Source: a virus
IMG/VR virus record: IMGVR_UViG_3300017917_002605
Coordinates: 1 to 46,470 of that record
Length of the DNA: 46,470 nucleotides
Strand: one strand, 5' to 3'
Part shown: positions 15,099 through 21,760 of the stretch, piece by piece
Layout of the letters: every line of letters starts with the position of its first letter
Position numbering within the stretch: position 1 is the first letter of the stretch
Translations under genes and position numbers: made by a program
The notes under the pieces: generated by a model
What the model saw: only the letters and a program-made list of their open reading frames with translations
Told to the model about the DNA's origin: nothing
Databases searched by the model: none

Positions 15099-16031
15099 AT
15101 GTCGGAACAACTACTGTGGACGGAGAAGTATCGTCCTAAAACTATTGCTGATTGTATTCTTCCTGAGCGACTGAAGAAGCCGTTCTCTGAATACGTTAAT
15201 GCAAAAGAAATCCCTAACTTGCTTCTGAGTGGCGGTGCTGGTGTCGGCAAGACAACTGTTGCCAAGGCCATGTGTGAAGAAGTTGGTTGCGATTATATGG
15301 TTATCAACGGTTCAGATGAAACTGGTGTTGATGCCGTTCGTTACAAGATTAAGAACTATGCTTCCAGTATGTCTCTTGCTGGCGGCCGCAAGGTCGTTAT
15401 CGTAGATGAGGCAGACTATCTCACGCCAAACGCTCAGGCTGCGTTTCGTAATGTGATTGAAGAATTTGCTGGTAACTGTTCTTTCATCTTCACATGTAAC
15501 TTCAAAAACAAAATCATTGAACCTCTGCACTCTCGTTGTGCGAACGTTGAATTCATACTGAAGGGTAATGAGAAGGCTCAGATGGCTGCTCAATTCTTCA
15601 AGCGAATTCAGATGATTTTGCAAAGTGAAGAAATCAAGGCGGATGATAAGGTTGTTGCTGAACTGGTCAAGAAACACTTTCCAGACTTCCGCCGTGTCAT
15701 TAATGAACTGCAACGTTACTCCAAGTTTGGTGAGATTGACACCGGCATTCTGTCTCAGATTGTTGAAGTAGGTCTGAATGATGTTATCAAGTTTCTGAAA
15801 GAGAAAGACTTTGGTAACATTCGTAAGTGGGTTGCTTCCAATGATATCGATTCTGCAAGTCTGTATCGTAAACTATATGATGCCTTGTATGATGTTTTGA
15901 AACCTCAGTCTATTCCACAAGCAGTCATTATCCTGGCTGACTACCAGTACAAACATGCGTTTGTTGCTGATGCCGAAATCAATACGGTTGCTTGTCTGAC
16001 TGAATTGATGGTGGAATGTGAGTTCAAATGA
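15099..16031 (+). CDS. 44: Clamp loader large subunit gp44
   Basis: 310 aa AAA+ clamp loader (T4 gp44 is 319). LLWTEKYRPKTIADC at the start is the RFC/gp44 signature; Walker A GGAGVGKT (45-52), Walker B VVIVDEADYL with DEAD, sensor 1 FTCN and the SRC motif HSRCANVEF follow. Four gp44 and one gp62 load gp45 onto primer ends using ATP. It overlaps a membrane-protein gene by 4 bp at its 3' end. Confidence 0.96.
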   Translation: MSEQLLWTEKYRPKTIADCILPERLKKPFSEYVNAKEIPNLLLSGGAGVGKTTVAKAMCEEVGCDYMVINGSDETGVDAVRYKIKNYASSMSLAGGRKVVIVDEADYLTPNAQAAFRNVIEEFAGNCSFIFTCNFKNKIIEPLHSRCANVEFILKGNEKAQMAAQFFKRIQMILQSEEIKADDKVVAELVKKHFPDFRRVINELQRYSKFGEIDTGILSQIVEVGLNDVIKFLKEKDFGNIRKWVASNDIDSASLYRKLYDALYDVLKPQSIPQAVIILADYQYKHAFVADAEINTVACLTELMVECEFK

Positions 16032-16318
16032 TTGATACTATATTCAAACCGACTATAGACTGGATTAAAGAAGATTATGCTAGCCATCCTTTTCGCTTTA
16101 TTGTCGAGCTTCTTGCTTGGGTTATTAGTATTGGCTGTAGCATCGCAATGGCCCTTACGGTCCCTACGCCACCTTTGCTTATTCTCTATCCCATTTGGAT
16201 TACTGGTTGTGCTTTGTACGCTTGGGCTGCTTTTACTAGAAAGTCTTTTGGCATGTTGGCTAACTACATCCTGTTAACCACTATTGATACTATTGGTCTT
16301 ATCAGGATGTTAACATGA
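16028..16318 (+). CDS. Small membrane protein with three predicted helices
   Basis: 96 aa. Hydrophobic segments at about 23-45 (FRFIVELLAWVISIGCSIA), 49-68 (LLILYPIWITGCALYAWAAF) and 74-93 (FGMLANYILLTTIDTIGLI) read as three transmembrane helices, with an amphipathic, acidic N-terminus. No family recognised. It overlaps gp44 and gp62 by 4 bp each, so it must be co-translated with the two clamp-loader subunits, which are adjacent in T4. Confidence 0.8.
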   Translation: MIDTIFKPTIDWIKEDYASHPFRFIVELLAWVISIGCSIAMALTVPTPPLLILYPIWITGCALYAWAAFTRKSFGMLANYILLTTIDTIGLIRMLT

Positions 16319-16698
16319 GTCCATTTGATTTTGTAAACCAGATTCTACAAGGTAAAGAGAACCTTATTGTAGATGAAGATACGGAGAACGATTACGCACC
16401 ATTCCTGGTGAATCGCAGTCTATCTTATCATAAAGACTGTATTCTATTCGCAAACGAAATGAACAGACGGCATTTCCTCGATAAAAAGTTGCAGAATGAC
16501 TTTTTACTAAATACCGTCAGGTCTCGGAAAAGACCTTTCGTTAAGTGGGTTAAACCTGAGAAAAGTGAAGATTTGTCATGCATAAAACAAGTCTATGGCT
16601 TTTCAGACGCCAAAGCCCGTGAAGCTCTACGCTTACTTAATGATGAAGAAATCCAACAACTAAAAAAACAAACCGATATCGGTGGATTGAGGAAATGA
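16315..16698 (+). CDS. 62: Clamp loader small subunit gp62
   Basis: 127 aa. MSPFDFVNQILQGKENLI, YAPFLVNRSLSYHKDCILFANEMNRR, LDKKLQNDFLLNTVR and RPFVKWVKPEKSEDL match what I recall of the short gp62 of T4-like marine phages; T4 gp62 is longer (187 aa). The C-terminus GFSDAKAREALRLLNDEEI is typical of this family. Context after gp44 and before regA is the T4 order. It acts as the clamp-opening arm of the clamp loader. Confidence 0.88.
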   Translation: MSPFDFVNQILQGKENLIVDEDTENDYAPFLVNRSLSYHKDCILFANEMNRRHFLDKKLQNDFLLNTVRSRKRPFVKWVKPEKSEDLSCIKQVYGFSDAKAREALRLLNDEEIQQLKKQTDIGGLRK

Positions 16699-16702
16699 TA
16701 AA

Positions 16703-17107
16703 ATGTTTGACCTATCAAACTTTGTTGAGGTAACTCTCAATGAACAAGATGATTTCTTGAAGGTTCGTGAAACTCTTACACGAATCGGTGTATCGTCAAG
16801 AAAAGAAAAGGTACTTTATCAGTCTTGCCATATATTACATAAACAAGGCAAATACTATATCGTACATTTCAAAGAATTGTTTGCGTTAGATGGAAAGCCA
16901 TCTAATCTATCTGAGAATGATGTTCAAAGACGTAATGCAATTGCAAAGTTACTTGAAGAATGGGGATTGATTACGATTGTTAATCCACAAGTGATGAAAG
17001 ATAACATTGCGCCGTTACACCAGATTAAAATTATTGCGTTCAAAGAAAAAGATGAATGGGACTTGATTGCCAAGTACCAAATTGGAACAAAAAAGAAAGA
17101 TATCTAA
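16703..17107 (+). CDS. regA: RegA translational repressor
   Basis: 134 aa. VEVTLNEQDDFLKVRETLTR, then IG, then KEKVLYQSCHILHKQGKYYI, VHFKELFALDG and LLEEWGLITIVNP align along the whole length with T4 RegA (IEITLKKPEDFLKVKETLTR, DKVLYQSCHILQKKGLYYIV). RegA binds the initiation region of many early mRNAs and blocks translation. Many genes of this phage start with a UAUUAUG-like context that could be its target. It follows gp62 by 4 bp. Confidence 0.96.
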   Translation: MFDLSNFVEVTLNEQDDFLKVRETLTRIGVSSRKEKVLYQSCHILHKQGKYYIVHFKELFALDGKPSNLSENDVQRRNAIAKLLEEWGLITIVNPQVMKDNIAPLHQIKIIAFKEKDEWDLIAKYQIGTKKKDI

Positions 17108-17122
17108 TGAGTGAGTATTGTT

Positions 17123-17290
17123 ATGAAAGTTTTGAAATTAAAGAACCGTTTCACAGGAGAGATAGTCTTCTGTAAGAACATTAATGATACTTCCGAGGGT
17201 AACGGAATCACCTTCATTAAGGTGTGGAAGGAAGAAAACCCTCAAAGAATTTTTCTTGTTAACCGTGAAGCCTTCTCGATTGTAGGATAA
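17123..17290 (+). CDS. 55-aa protein of unknown function
   Basis: ATG 17123 to TAA 17288-17290. The product begins MKVLKLKNRFTGEIVFCKNI and ends FLVNREAFSIVG, with a beta-strand-rich pattern; no family recognised. Similar short beta proteins follow regA in related phages as I recall, but I cannot name one. The GTTATG start resembles other RegA-type contexts here. The stop codon overlaps a late-promoter-like ATAAATA. Confidence 0.65.
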   Translation: MKVLKLKNRFTGEIVFCKNINDTSEGNGITFIKVWKEENPQRIFLVNREAFSIVG

Positions 17291-17293
17291 ATA
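17287..17293 (+). promoter_or_regulatory. Late-promoter-like element (GATAAATAT)
   Basis: ATAAATA inside GGATAAATATCC, matching the T4-type late element and the sites at 30492, 39445 and 45398. Transcription from it would begin near 17299, at the start of a structured intergenic region before hsp20. Confidence 0.5.
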
Positions 17294-17298
17294 TCCGT

Positions 17299-17420
17299 AC
17301 CCAATCGGGATGGGAACGTAAAGACTCTACTACCTTAGGAGCGTCTAACGCTGGCACAACGATATGGTGTCCCTGTATTCAGTAAGCAGGATTGATGCGC
17401 CTAATGGGCATCGCTTTTGA
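17299..17420 (+). ncRNA. Candidate structured RNA or long hsp20 leader
   Basis: The 155-bp gap 17291-17445 has no ORF but several short helices in a row: CCC/GGG near 17300, AGCGT/ACGCT (17340-17352), GGCAC/GTGTCC with a bulge (17353-17372), CTG/CAG (17373-17389) and GATGC-CC/GG-GCATC (17394-17412) followed by GCTTTT. The C-to-G content is higher than in nearby gaps. It could be a small RNA ending at the last hairpin, or a riboswitch or thermosensor leader of hsp20. I could not match it to a known RNA family. Confidence 0.4.
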
Positions 17421-17445
17421 TAACTCGCTTTAAAAGGAGATTAAG

Positions 17446-17892
17446 ATGACTTTGATTCGCTCACCTTATGGCACATTGCTGCCTTCTACCGTTGGCTTCG
17501 ACCGTATTTTCAATGTTTTTGAAAACATGGTAACCGAGAAGTCCAACTTCCCTCATCACAATATTTCAAAAACATCAGAGAACAACTATGTGGTTGAACT
17601 GGCTGTTGCTGGTTTCTCACAAGATGATATCGATATTGAAATTACTGATGGTGTTTTGAATATTCGTGGTTCTAAAGAAGACAAGAACGAAGTTCAATAT
17701 CTATACCGTGGTATTGCAACACGTTCTTTCCACAAGTCCATTCGCCTTGCTGATACAGTAGAGGTTCGTGGTGCAGACTTGGAAAATGGTATTCTAAAAG
17801 TTTACCTGGAAAATGTCTTGCCAGAAGAAAAGAAACCTGTTAAGATTCCTATTGGTAAAACTACCAGTAAGAAACAACTCTTGACAGAGTAA
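17446..17892 (+). CDS. hsp20: Hsp20 small heat-shock protein
   Basis: 148 aa alpha-crystallin protein, a typical length. The N-terminus has the family-like GFDRIFNVFENM segment; the core strands are NYVVELAVAGFSQDDIDIEI, LNIRGSKED and FHKSIRLAD, and the conserved GxLxV is GILKVYLEN. It is a holdase chaperone common in T4-like aquatic phages and is thought to help virion protein folding. The ribosome site is AAAAGGAG (about 17432-17440). It has a long structured leader. Confidence 0.95.
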   Translation: MTLIRSPYGTLLPSTVGFDRIFNVFENMVTEKSNFPHHNISKTSENNYVVELAVAGFSQDDIDIEITDGVLNIRGSKEDKNEVQYLYRGIATRSFHKSIRLADTVEVRGADLENGILKVYLENVLPEEKKPVKIPIGKTTSKKQLLTE

Positions 17893-17905
17893 TACTTTAT
17901 AATTA

Positions 17906-17947
17906 GTGTGGATGTTTGCCGCATCCACACTCCACTTGTGATATAAT
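17906..17947 (+). promoter_or_regulatory. Hairpin followed by extended -10 element
   Basis: GTGTGGATG/CATCCACAC (17906-17930) is a perfect 9-bp hairpin after hsp20, without a T-run. It is followed by TGATATAAT (17939-17947), which ends 9 bp before the phosphoesterase ATG, so a transcript from here would have a leader of only about three bases. Confidence 0.45.
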
Positions 17948-17956
17948 AGGCATATT

Positions 17957-18847
17957 ATGAAAATTGCAGTCTGCTCTGACCTGCATCTTGAGTTTGCTCC
18001 AATTACTTTGGAGAATACTGAAAATGCCACGGTTCTAATCCTTAGTGGTGATATCATTGTCGAACGTGACCTTGATATGTACGACCGCAGGCAAGTTGAA
18101 TTAGGATTTATGAACAAGCGTTCGCTTATGTTCCATGAATTCTTTCAAGATGTTGCCTCTAAATTTCCCCATGTAATCTATGTTGCTGGTAACCATGAAC
18201 ACTATCATGGTGATTTTAAGTTTACTCTTTCGGAACTTAAACGCAAACTTGCTTACATTCCAAACCTGTATGTACTTGACCGTGAATTGAAAGATATTGA
18301 CGGAGTTAAATTCATTGGTTCAACTTTGTGGACCGATTTTAACAATGGTGATTCGTTGACCTTATATCACATGAAGTCGATGATGAATGACTTCAATTGT
18401 GTTATGAATAGTAACCGTGAAGTCTCATACAAAGTTCCTGATTTACTAAGTGAAATCCCCGACAAGATGATTTTTAAAACTCGTCCTGCCAAATTCACAC
18501 CAGAAGATGCTTTCGAAGAACATATCAGATGTAAACAATATATTCAGGTTTGTACCGAGTTTCTAGGTGAAAATCCTGACAAGTATGTTGTGGTTGGTCA
18601 CCATGCACCTTCTCGTAGTTCTACGCATCCTCGTTATGCTGATGATACTATTATGAATGGTGGTTACAGTTCTAATCTGGATGAATTCATTCTTGATAGA
18701 CCTTGTATCAAATTATGGACTCATGGACACACACATGAACCATTTGACTATATGATTGGTGAAACACGTATCGTATGTAATCCACGTGGTTACGCAAACT
18801 ATGAACATCGTGCTTCGGAGTTTGAATTGAAGTTTGTGGAGATTTAA
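17957..18847 (+). CDS. Calcineurin-like metallophosphoesterase
   Basis: 296 aa. All metal-site motifs are visible: CSDLHLEF (D8, H10), LSGDII, VAGNHEHYHG, VVVGHHAPS and WTHGHTHEPFD. It belongs to the broad single-domain phosphoesterase family found in T4-like phages; the substrate (phosphoprotein, cyclic nucleotide or nucleic acid) cannot be told. It is distinct from gp47, having no capping domain and a different insertion (residues 125-200). Near-leaderless promoter upstream. Confidence 0.9.
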   Translation: MKIAVCSDLHLEFAPITLENTENATVLILSGDIIVERDLDMYDRRQVELGFMNKRSLMFHEFFQDVASKFPHVIYVAGNHEHYHGDFKFTLSELKRKLAYIPNLYVLDRELKDIDGVKFIGSTLWTDFNNGDSLTLYHMKSMMNDFNCVMNSNREVSYKVPDLLSEIPDKMIFKTRPAKFTPEDAFEEHIRCKQYIQVCTEFLGENPDKYVVVGHHAPSRSSTHPRYADDTIMNGGYSSNLDEFILDRPCIKLWTHGHTHEPFDYMIGETRIVCNPRGYANYEHRASEFELKFVEI

Positions 18848-18848
18848 T

Positions 18849-19181
18849 ATGAGAACCTATACGCCTGACCATTGGGTCGTATTGGAAATGAAGTATGGTG
18901 ATGAAACCATTCGAAAGGTTTTTTCAGGTTGGTCCGGCAGTTACATGTACGGTGCATCTTGGAAACTTTCGAGTGGAATCACCAAAGTTAATGAGTTTGA
19001 AGACCGTTATGAGTTTGAAAACTTTAGTGGCTCACTCTACGTATGTCGTAAAAATGCATATGGTATGAGTGGTTATATGATGAGCGTCTTCTCCAGTTTC
19101 GAAGAAGATGTAAAAAATAGTGATAATGTTAGTATGGAAATTGTAAAGGAATATGATGTACAAACCAGGACCCAACTTTAA
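18849..19181 (+). CDS. Conserved-looking protein of unknown function
   Basis: 110 aa from ATG 18849 (a start 15 bp upstream lies in the previous gene and lacks a ribosome site). A beta-rich sequence: PDHWVVLEMKYGDETIRKVF, SGWSGSYMYGASWKLSSGIT, YEFENFSGSLYVCRKNAYGM, then a VFSSFEEDV helix. The motif WVVLEM...KVFSGWSGGYLxGxSWKLNSGI is one I associate with an unnamed family of T4-like marine phages. No enzymatic motif. It overlaps the following small gene by 26 bp. Confidence 0.75.
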   Translation: MRTYTPDHWVVLEMKYGDETIRKVFSGWSGSYMYGASWKLSSGITKVNEFEDRYEFENFSGSLYVCRKNAYGMSGYMMSVFSSFEEDVKNSDNVSMEIVKEYDVQTRTQL

Positions 19182-19320
19182 AATCCCTAAGCAAGTCAAG
19201 CGCACCATGGCAACCATGGTAAATGCTGACGAAAGAAATGATTACAAGCGTTCTATGATTCAAGCAATTTTGTTTGAGCAGAACACCCGACCAAAGAGTA
19301 AAAAAGAAAAGTCTGAATGA
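19156..19320 (+). CDS. 54-aa basic protein
   Basis: ATG 19156, five bases after AAGGA (an ATG at 19153 is also possible), to TGA 19318-19320. The sequence is basic: YKPGPNFKIPKQVKRTMA, VNADERNDYKRSMIQAILFE, RPKSKKEKSE. No family recognised. It overlaps the dCMP deaminase start by 4 bp (ATGA), which supports it as a real coupled gene. Its 5' part overlaps the previous gene in another frame. Confidence 0.65.
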   Translation: MYKPGPNFKIPKQVKRTMATMVNADERNDYKRSMIQAILFEQNTRPKSKKEKSE

Positions 19321-19832
19321 AAGACAAATACATCCAAGCACATATGAAGGCAGCAGAGGTTTATGCCTCTCTGTCTTCCGCTGTTCGTCTTAAAGTTGGT
19401 TGCGTTGTCGTAAAAGATAACACCATCATCGGCATCGGTTACAACGGCATGCCATCTGGTTGGACGAATGAGTGTGAAGATAAAGAATACATGAGTGTTG
19501 ATGCTGGTGGTTGGCTTAGTCCCGAAGAAATCGAAGAACGTTGGCCATTTGAAGAAGAGGAACACGGACCTTATTACGAATATATTCGGCGTTATCGTCT
19601 AAAAACTAAACCAGAGGTGTTACATGCTGAATCAAATGCTCTGGCTAAGATTGCTCGTAGTACAAACTCAAGCGAAGGTGCCACAGTATTTGTGACCCAT
19701 GCACCTTGTATTCACTGTGCTAAGATGTTGTATCAGGCAGGAATTAATAGTGTTTATTATAGAAATGCTTATCGTGACGATGATGGTGTTAATTTTCTCC
19801 GCAAATGTGGTGTAGAGGTCAATAAATGTTAG
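19317..19832 (+). CDS. cd: dCMP deaminase
   Basis: 171 aa zinc-dependent deaminase. Zinc site HAES (103-106) and PCIHC (130-134); VGCVVVKDNTIIGIGYNGMP is the standard N-terminal strand-turn. An insertion of about 40 residues (GGWLSPEEIEERWPFEEEEH region) separates the two halves, longer than in the minimal enzyme. It converts dCMP to dUMP for thymidylate synthesis, a T4 core nucleotide function. It overlaps its neighbours by 4-7 bp. Confidence 0.94.
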   Translation: MKDKYIQAHMKAAEVYASLSSAVRLKVGCVVVKDNTIIGIGYNGMPSGWTNECEDKEYMSVDAGGWLSPEEIEERWPFEEEEHGPYYEYIRRYRLKTKPEVLHAESNALAKIARSTNSSEGATVFVTHAPCIHCAKMLYQAGINSVYYRNAYRDDDGVNFLRKCGVEVNKC

Positions 19833-20224
19833 AGTGTTTGATTATAGGTGACTCTATTGCTGTAGGAACACATCAGTTTAGGCCTGATTGTGTTGCGTAT
19901 GCAAAGGGTGGTTGGAACACTTGGCAATGGAATCGTGATTATCTAAAGAATGATTTATCTGCCAAGACCGTGATTATCAGTCTAGGCTCTAATGACCACA
20001 AAGGTGTTCGTACAAAAGCCGAACTACAACGTATTCGTGAGAAAGTTGGAACGAATACTAGAGTGTTTTGGATTATGCCAGCAATCAAGCCAGAAATTCA
20101 AGATATAGTCAAACAGATGGCACAAGAGTATGGTGATACAATCGTGCCCATCACACGACTACAAAAAGACGGTATTCATCCTTCTTGGGCAGGATACAAG
20201 GACATTGCAAATGCAACAAAGTAA
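19826..20224 (+). CDS. SGNH/GDSL-type hydrolase
   Basis: 132 aa. Block I GDSIAVG (8-14), a central Gly in YAKGGWNTW, block III SLGSND (50-55) and block V DGIHPSWAGY (catalytic D and H near 114-117). The family cleaves esters, including acetyl groups of polysaccharides or lipids. It is short but contains the full set. Phage members are found in tail or cell-wall functions and also as free enzymes; location cannot be read. Overlaps the following AbrB-like gene by 14 bp. Confidence 0.85.
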   Translation: MLECLIIGDSIAVGTHQFRPDCVAYAKGGWNTWQWNRDYLKNDLSAKTVIISLGSNDHKGVRTKAELQRIREKVGTNTRVFWIMPAIKPEIQDIVKQMAQEYGDTIVPITRLQKDGIHPSWAGYKDIANATK

Positions 20225-20414
20225 AACCTATACAGCTGAAGTTGTAGAAATCTGTGATAATGGTGACGCCATACTACAGTTGCCTCCCGAATTGTGTGAA
20301 GAATTGGGGTGGGTAGAGGGTGATACAATCAGTATTACCGAAAAAGATGGAGCAATCATTATTGCTAAAATCGATGATGGTGATAGGAATATATCATTAG
20401 ACAAACCAGCATAA
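20211..20414 (+). CDS. AbrB/SpoVT-type small DNA-binding protein
   Basis: 67 aa from ATG 20211. The core DAILQLPPELCEELGWVEGD, then TISITEKDGAIIIAKI, is the swapped-hairpin AbrB fold (as in MazE-type antitoxins and transition regulators). The N-terminus KTYTAEVVEICDNGD supplies the first strand. No toxin gene lies next to it, so an antitoxin role is not supported; autoregulation is possible, as an inverted repeat sits at its stop codon. The N-terminus overlaps the SGNH gene. Confidence 0.78.
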   Translation: MQQSKTYTAEVVEICDNGDAILQLPPELCEELGWVEGDTISITEKDGAIIIAKIDDGDRNISLDKPA

Positions 20415-20428
20415 TAGTGATATACTAT
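20414..20428 (+). promoter_or_regulatory. Inverted repeat overlapping an extended -10
   Basis: ATAGT-GATAT-ACTAT (20414-20428) is a perfect 5-bp inverted repeat containing TGATATACT, an extended -10 (TATACT at 20421-20426). It lies 52 bp before the peroxiredoxin ATG and directly after the AbrB-like gene; a partial copy GATACTAT occurs at about 20451. Possible operator for the AbrB-like protein. The 66-bp gap 20415-20480 holds no gene. Confidence 0.4.
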
Positions 20429-20480
20429 CGATAAGTATTAGAGTTAGTCTGATACTATTAAATTTTTATTAGGAGAAAAT

Positions 20481-21023
20481 ATGAAAACCGTTGGTGATAA
20501 AATTGAATCGTTCGTTGTTACTGGTGTGAAACCAGGTCAACCAGAAGATGCATTCTTTGACATTACAGAAAAGTCCTTTGAAGGTAAGTGGAAGGTAATT
20601 GTTTATTACCCTAAAGACTTCACCTTTGTATGCCCTACAGAAATCGTTGCATATGATAAACTGTTCCAAGATTTTGAAGACCGTGATGCGGTACTTTTGA
20701 CTGGCAGTACCGATAATGAATTCTGTAAGGTTGCTTGGCAGAAGGCACATTCTGACCTACAGAAAATCAAACACATCCAGTTTGCTGACACTCAGCGTGA
20801 TTGGGAAAAGTCTTTGATTGAACAACTTGGTGTGTTCTATAATCCTGCTGGTGCAGCTCTACGTGCAACATTCATTGTTGACCCGGATAACGTTATTCAA
20901 CACGTTACTGTTAACAACCTGAACGTTGGTCGTTCACCTGAAGAAACTTTGCGTGTGCTTGATGCATTGCAGACTGGTGAATTGTGTGCGTGTAACCGTA
21001 CTGTCGGTGGAGAGACACTGTAA
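20481..21023 (+). CDS. Two-cysteine peroxiredoxin (AhpC/Prx type)
   Basis: 180 aa. The peroxidatic motif DFTFVCPTE (Cys51) and GSTDNEFCKVAW are typical AhpC/Prx1 features, and the C-terminus GELCACNRTVGGETL offers the resolving cysteine (CAC). It reduces hydrogen peroxide and organic peroxides. The ribosome site TTAGGAGAAAAT is strong. It is followed by two small redox-type genes with overlapping or near-overlapping ends, forming one cassette. Marine phages rarely carry a full peroxiredoxin. Confidence 0.93.
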   Translation: MKTVGDKIESFVVTGVKPGQPEDAFFDITEKSFEGKWKVIVYYPKDFTFVCPTEIVAYDKLFQDFEDRDAVLLTGSTDNEFCKVAWQKAHSDLQKIKHIQFADTQRDWEKSLIEQLGVFYNPAGAALRATFIVDPDNVIQHVTVNNLNVGRSPEETLRVLDALQTGELCACNRTVGGETL

Positions 21024-21160
21024 TGGAAGAACAAAAGACTTTCCCTTGTGGTTGCGGCCGTAGTCCAACTGGTCAATGCATCGGTTGGCACAAGTTGACT
21101 GAAGAAGAATTCAAACAGAAACTTGCTGAGTATGAAGCGGAACAGGAGACAGGTGAATGA
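21023..21160 (+). CDS. 45-aa CDGSH-like Cys3-His miniprotein
   Basis: ATG 21023 overlaps the peroxiredoxin stop (TAATG); TGA 21158-21160 overlaps the AhpD-like start. The core CGCGRSPTGQCIGWH has the C-x-C...C-x-G-x-H order of CDGSH iron-sulfur proteins, but is one residue shorter and has Ile where CDGSH has Asp. The rest is an acidic helix (TEEEFKQKLAEYEAE). It may bind an Fe-S cluster or zinc. I recall similar short proteins in marine bacteria without a function. Confidence 0.72.
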   Translation: MEEQKTFPCGCGRSPTGQCIGWHKLTEEEFKQKLAEYEAEQETGE

Positions 21161-21663
21161 ACTTCATTGAATCCGTAAAAGCAGCATTGCCAGAATATGC
21201 AAAAGACACCAAGTTGAATCTTGATGCGGTTCTTTTGCGTAGCACATTAGAACCTGATGTTGCTATGGGTTGTGCTGTTGCCGCTTTGGCTGCAACTGGT
21301 AATGGCAAACTTTTGGGTGTTCTACTTGCAGACCAACCTGCTGACGCAAGCGCAGCGATGACAGCTGCAAGTTTGATGGCACAGAACAACGTTTGGTACC
21401 CTTACGTTGAAATGGCAGACGATGAACAACTCAAAGGTCTTCCTGCACAACTACGCATGAATGCAATCGCTACTCATGGTGGTACAACCAAGGCTCGATT
21501 TGAAGCATACTCACTCGCAGCTTCTATTGTAGGTAAGTGTCATTTCTGTGTGAAGGCACACTATGAAACTTTAAAGAAAGAAGGATATACCGTAGAACAA
21601 CTGCGTGATATCGGTAGAATTGCGGCAGTGATGAATTCGGCTGCAAAAGTTTTAAATAGTTAA
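21157..21663 (+). CDS. AhpD-like / carboxymuconolactone decarboxylase-fold protein
   Basis: 168 aa, all-helical. The active-site motif GKCHFCVKAHYETL contains C128-x-x-C131-x-x-x-H135, the AhpD CxxCxxxH. The first half (VKAALPEYAKDTKLNLDAVL and MGCAVAALAATGNGKLLGVL) matches AhpD-like alkylhydroperoxidases found in proteobacteria. In mycobacteria AhpD reduces AhpC. Located directly after a peroxiredoxin, it could recycle it. Overlaps the CDGSH-like gene by 4 bp. Confidence 0.9.
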   Translation: MNFIESVKAALPEYAKDTKLNLDAVLLRSTLEPDVAMGCAVAALAATGNGKLLGVLLADQPADASAAMTAASLMAQNNVWYPYVEMADDEQLKGLPAQLRMNAIATHGGTTKARFEAYSLAASIVGKCHFCVKAHYETLKKEGYTVEQLRDIGRIAAVMNSAAKVLNS

Positions 21664-21666
21664 TCG

Positions 21667-21673
21667 CTAAATA
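21667..21673 (+). promoter_or_regulatory. CTAAATA late-promoter-like element before tRNA
   Basis: CTAAATA within GCTAAATAAAGTTAGC, which can also form a 5-bp hairpin next to the tRNA 5' end. Similar to the CTAAATA at 39452. Weak on its own. Confidence 0.25.
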
Positions 21674-21678
21674 AAGTT

Positions 21679-21751
21679 AGCGGGTTAGTGAAATGGTATC
21701 ACGGTGGACTCATAATCCACAGTTCCGGTTCGACTCCGAGGCCCGCAACCA
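21679..21751 (+). tRNA. tRNA with CAT anticodon (Met or lysidine-type Ile2)
   Basis: Cloverleaf: acceptor AGCGGGT/GCCCGCA (pairs 2-7, last one T-G; position 1-72 is A opposite A), T8-A9, D-arm GTGA-AATGGTA-TCAC, anticodon stem GTGGA/TCCAC with loop CTCATAA (anticodon 21711-21713), T-arm TCCGG-TTCGACT-CCGAG with one C-A mismatch, discriminator A and an encoded CCA (21749-21751). The variable loop is only 3 nt. The D-stem pair T11-A24 and the lack of three G-C pairs in the anticodon stem argue against an initiator. Ile2 and elongator Met cannot be told apart by eye. Confidence 0.85.
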
Positions 21752-21760
21752 AGGATTATT

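Noticed and set aside
16077-16277. 66-aa hydrophobic ORF inside the small membrane protein gene
   Set aside because: Leucine-rich sequence from the shifted frame of a T-rich gene; starts from a poor context, whereas the overlapping 96-aa gene is coupled at both ends.
17881-17908. TTGACA near the end of hsp20 as a -35 box
   Set aside because: The only TATAAT-like sequence follows after 11 bp, too close.
20211-20414. Toxin-antitoxin pair with the AbrB-like protein
   Set aside because: No toxin-like partner next to it; the neighbours are an SGNH hydrolase and a peroxiredoxin.
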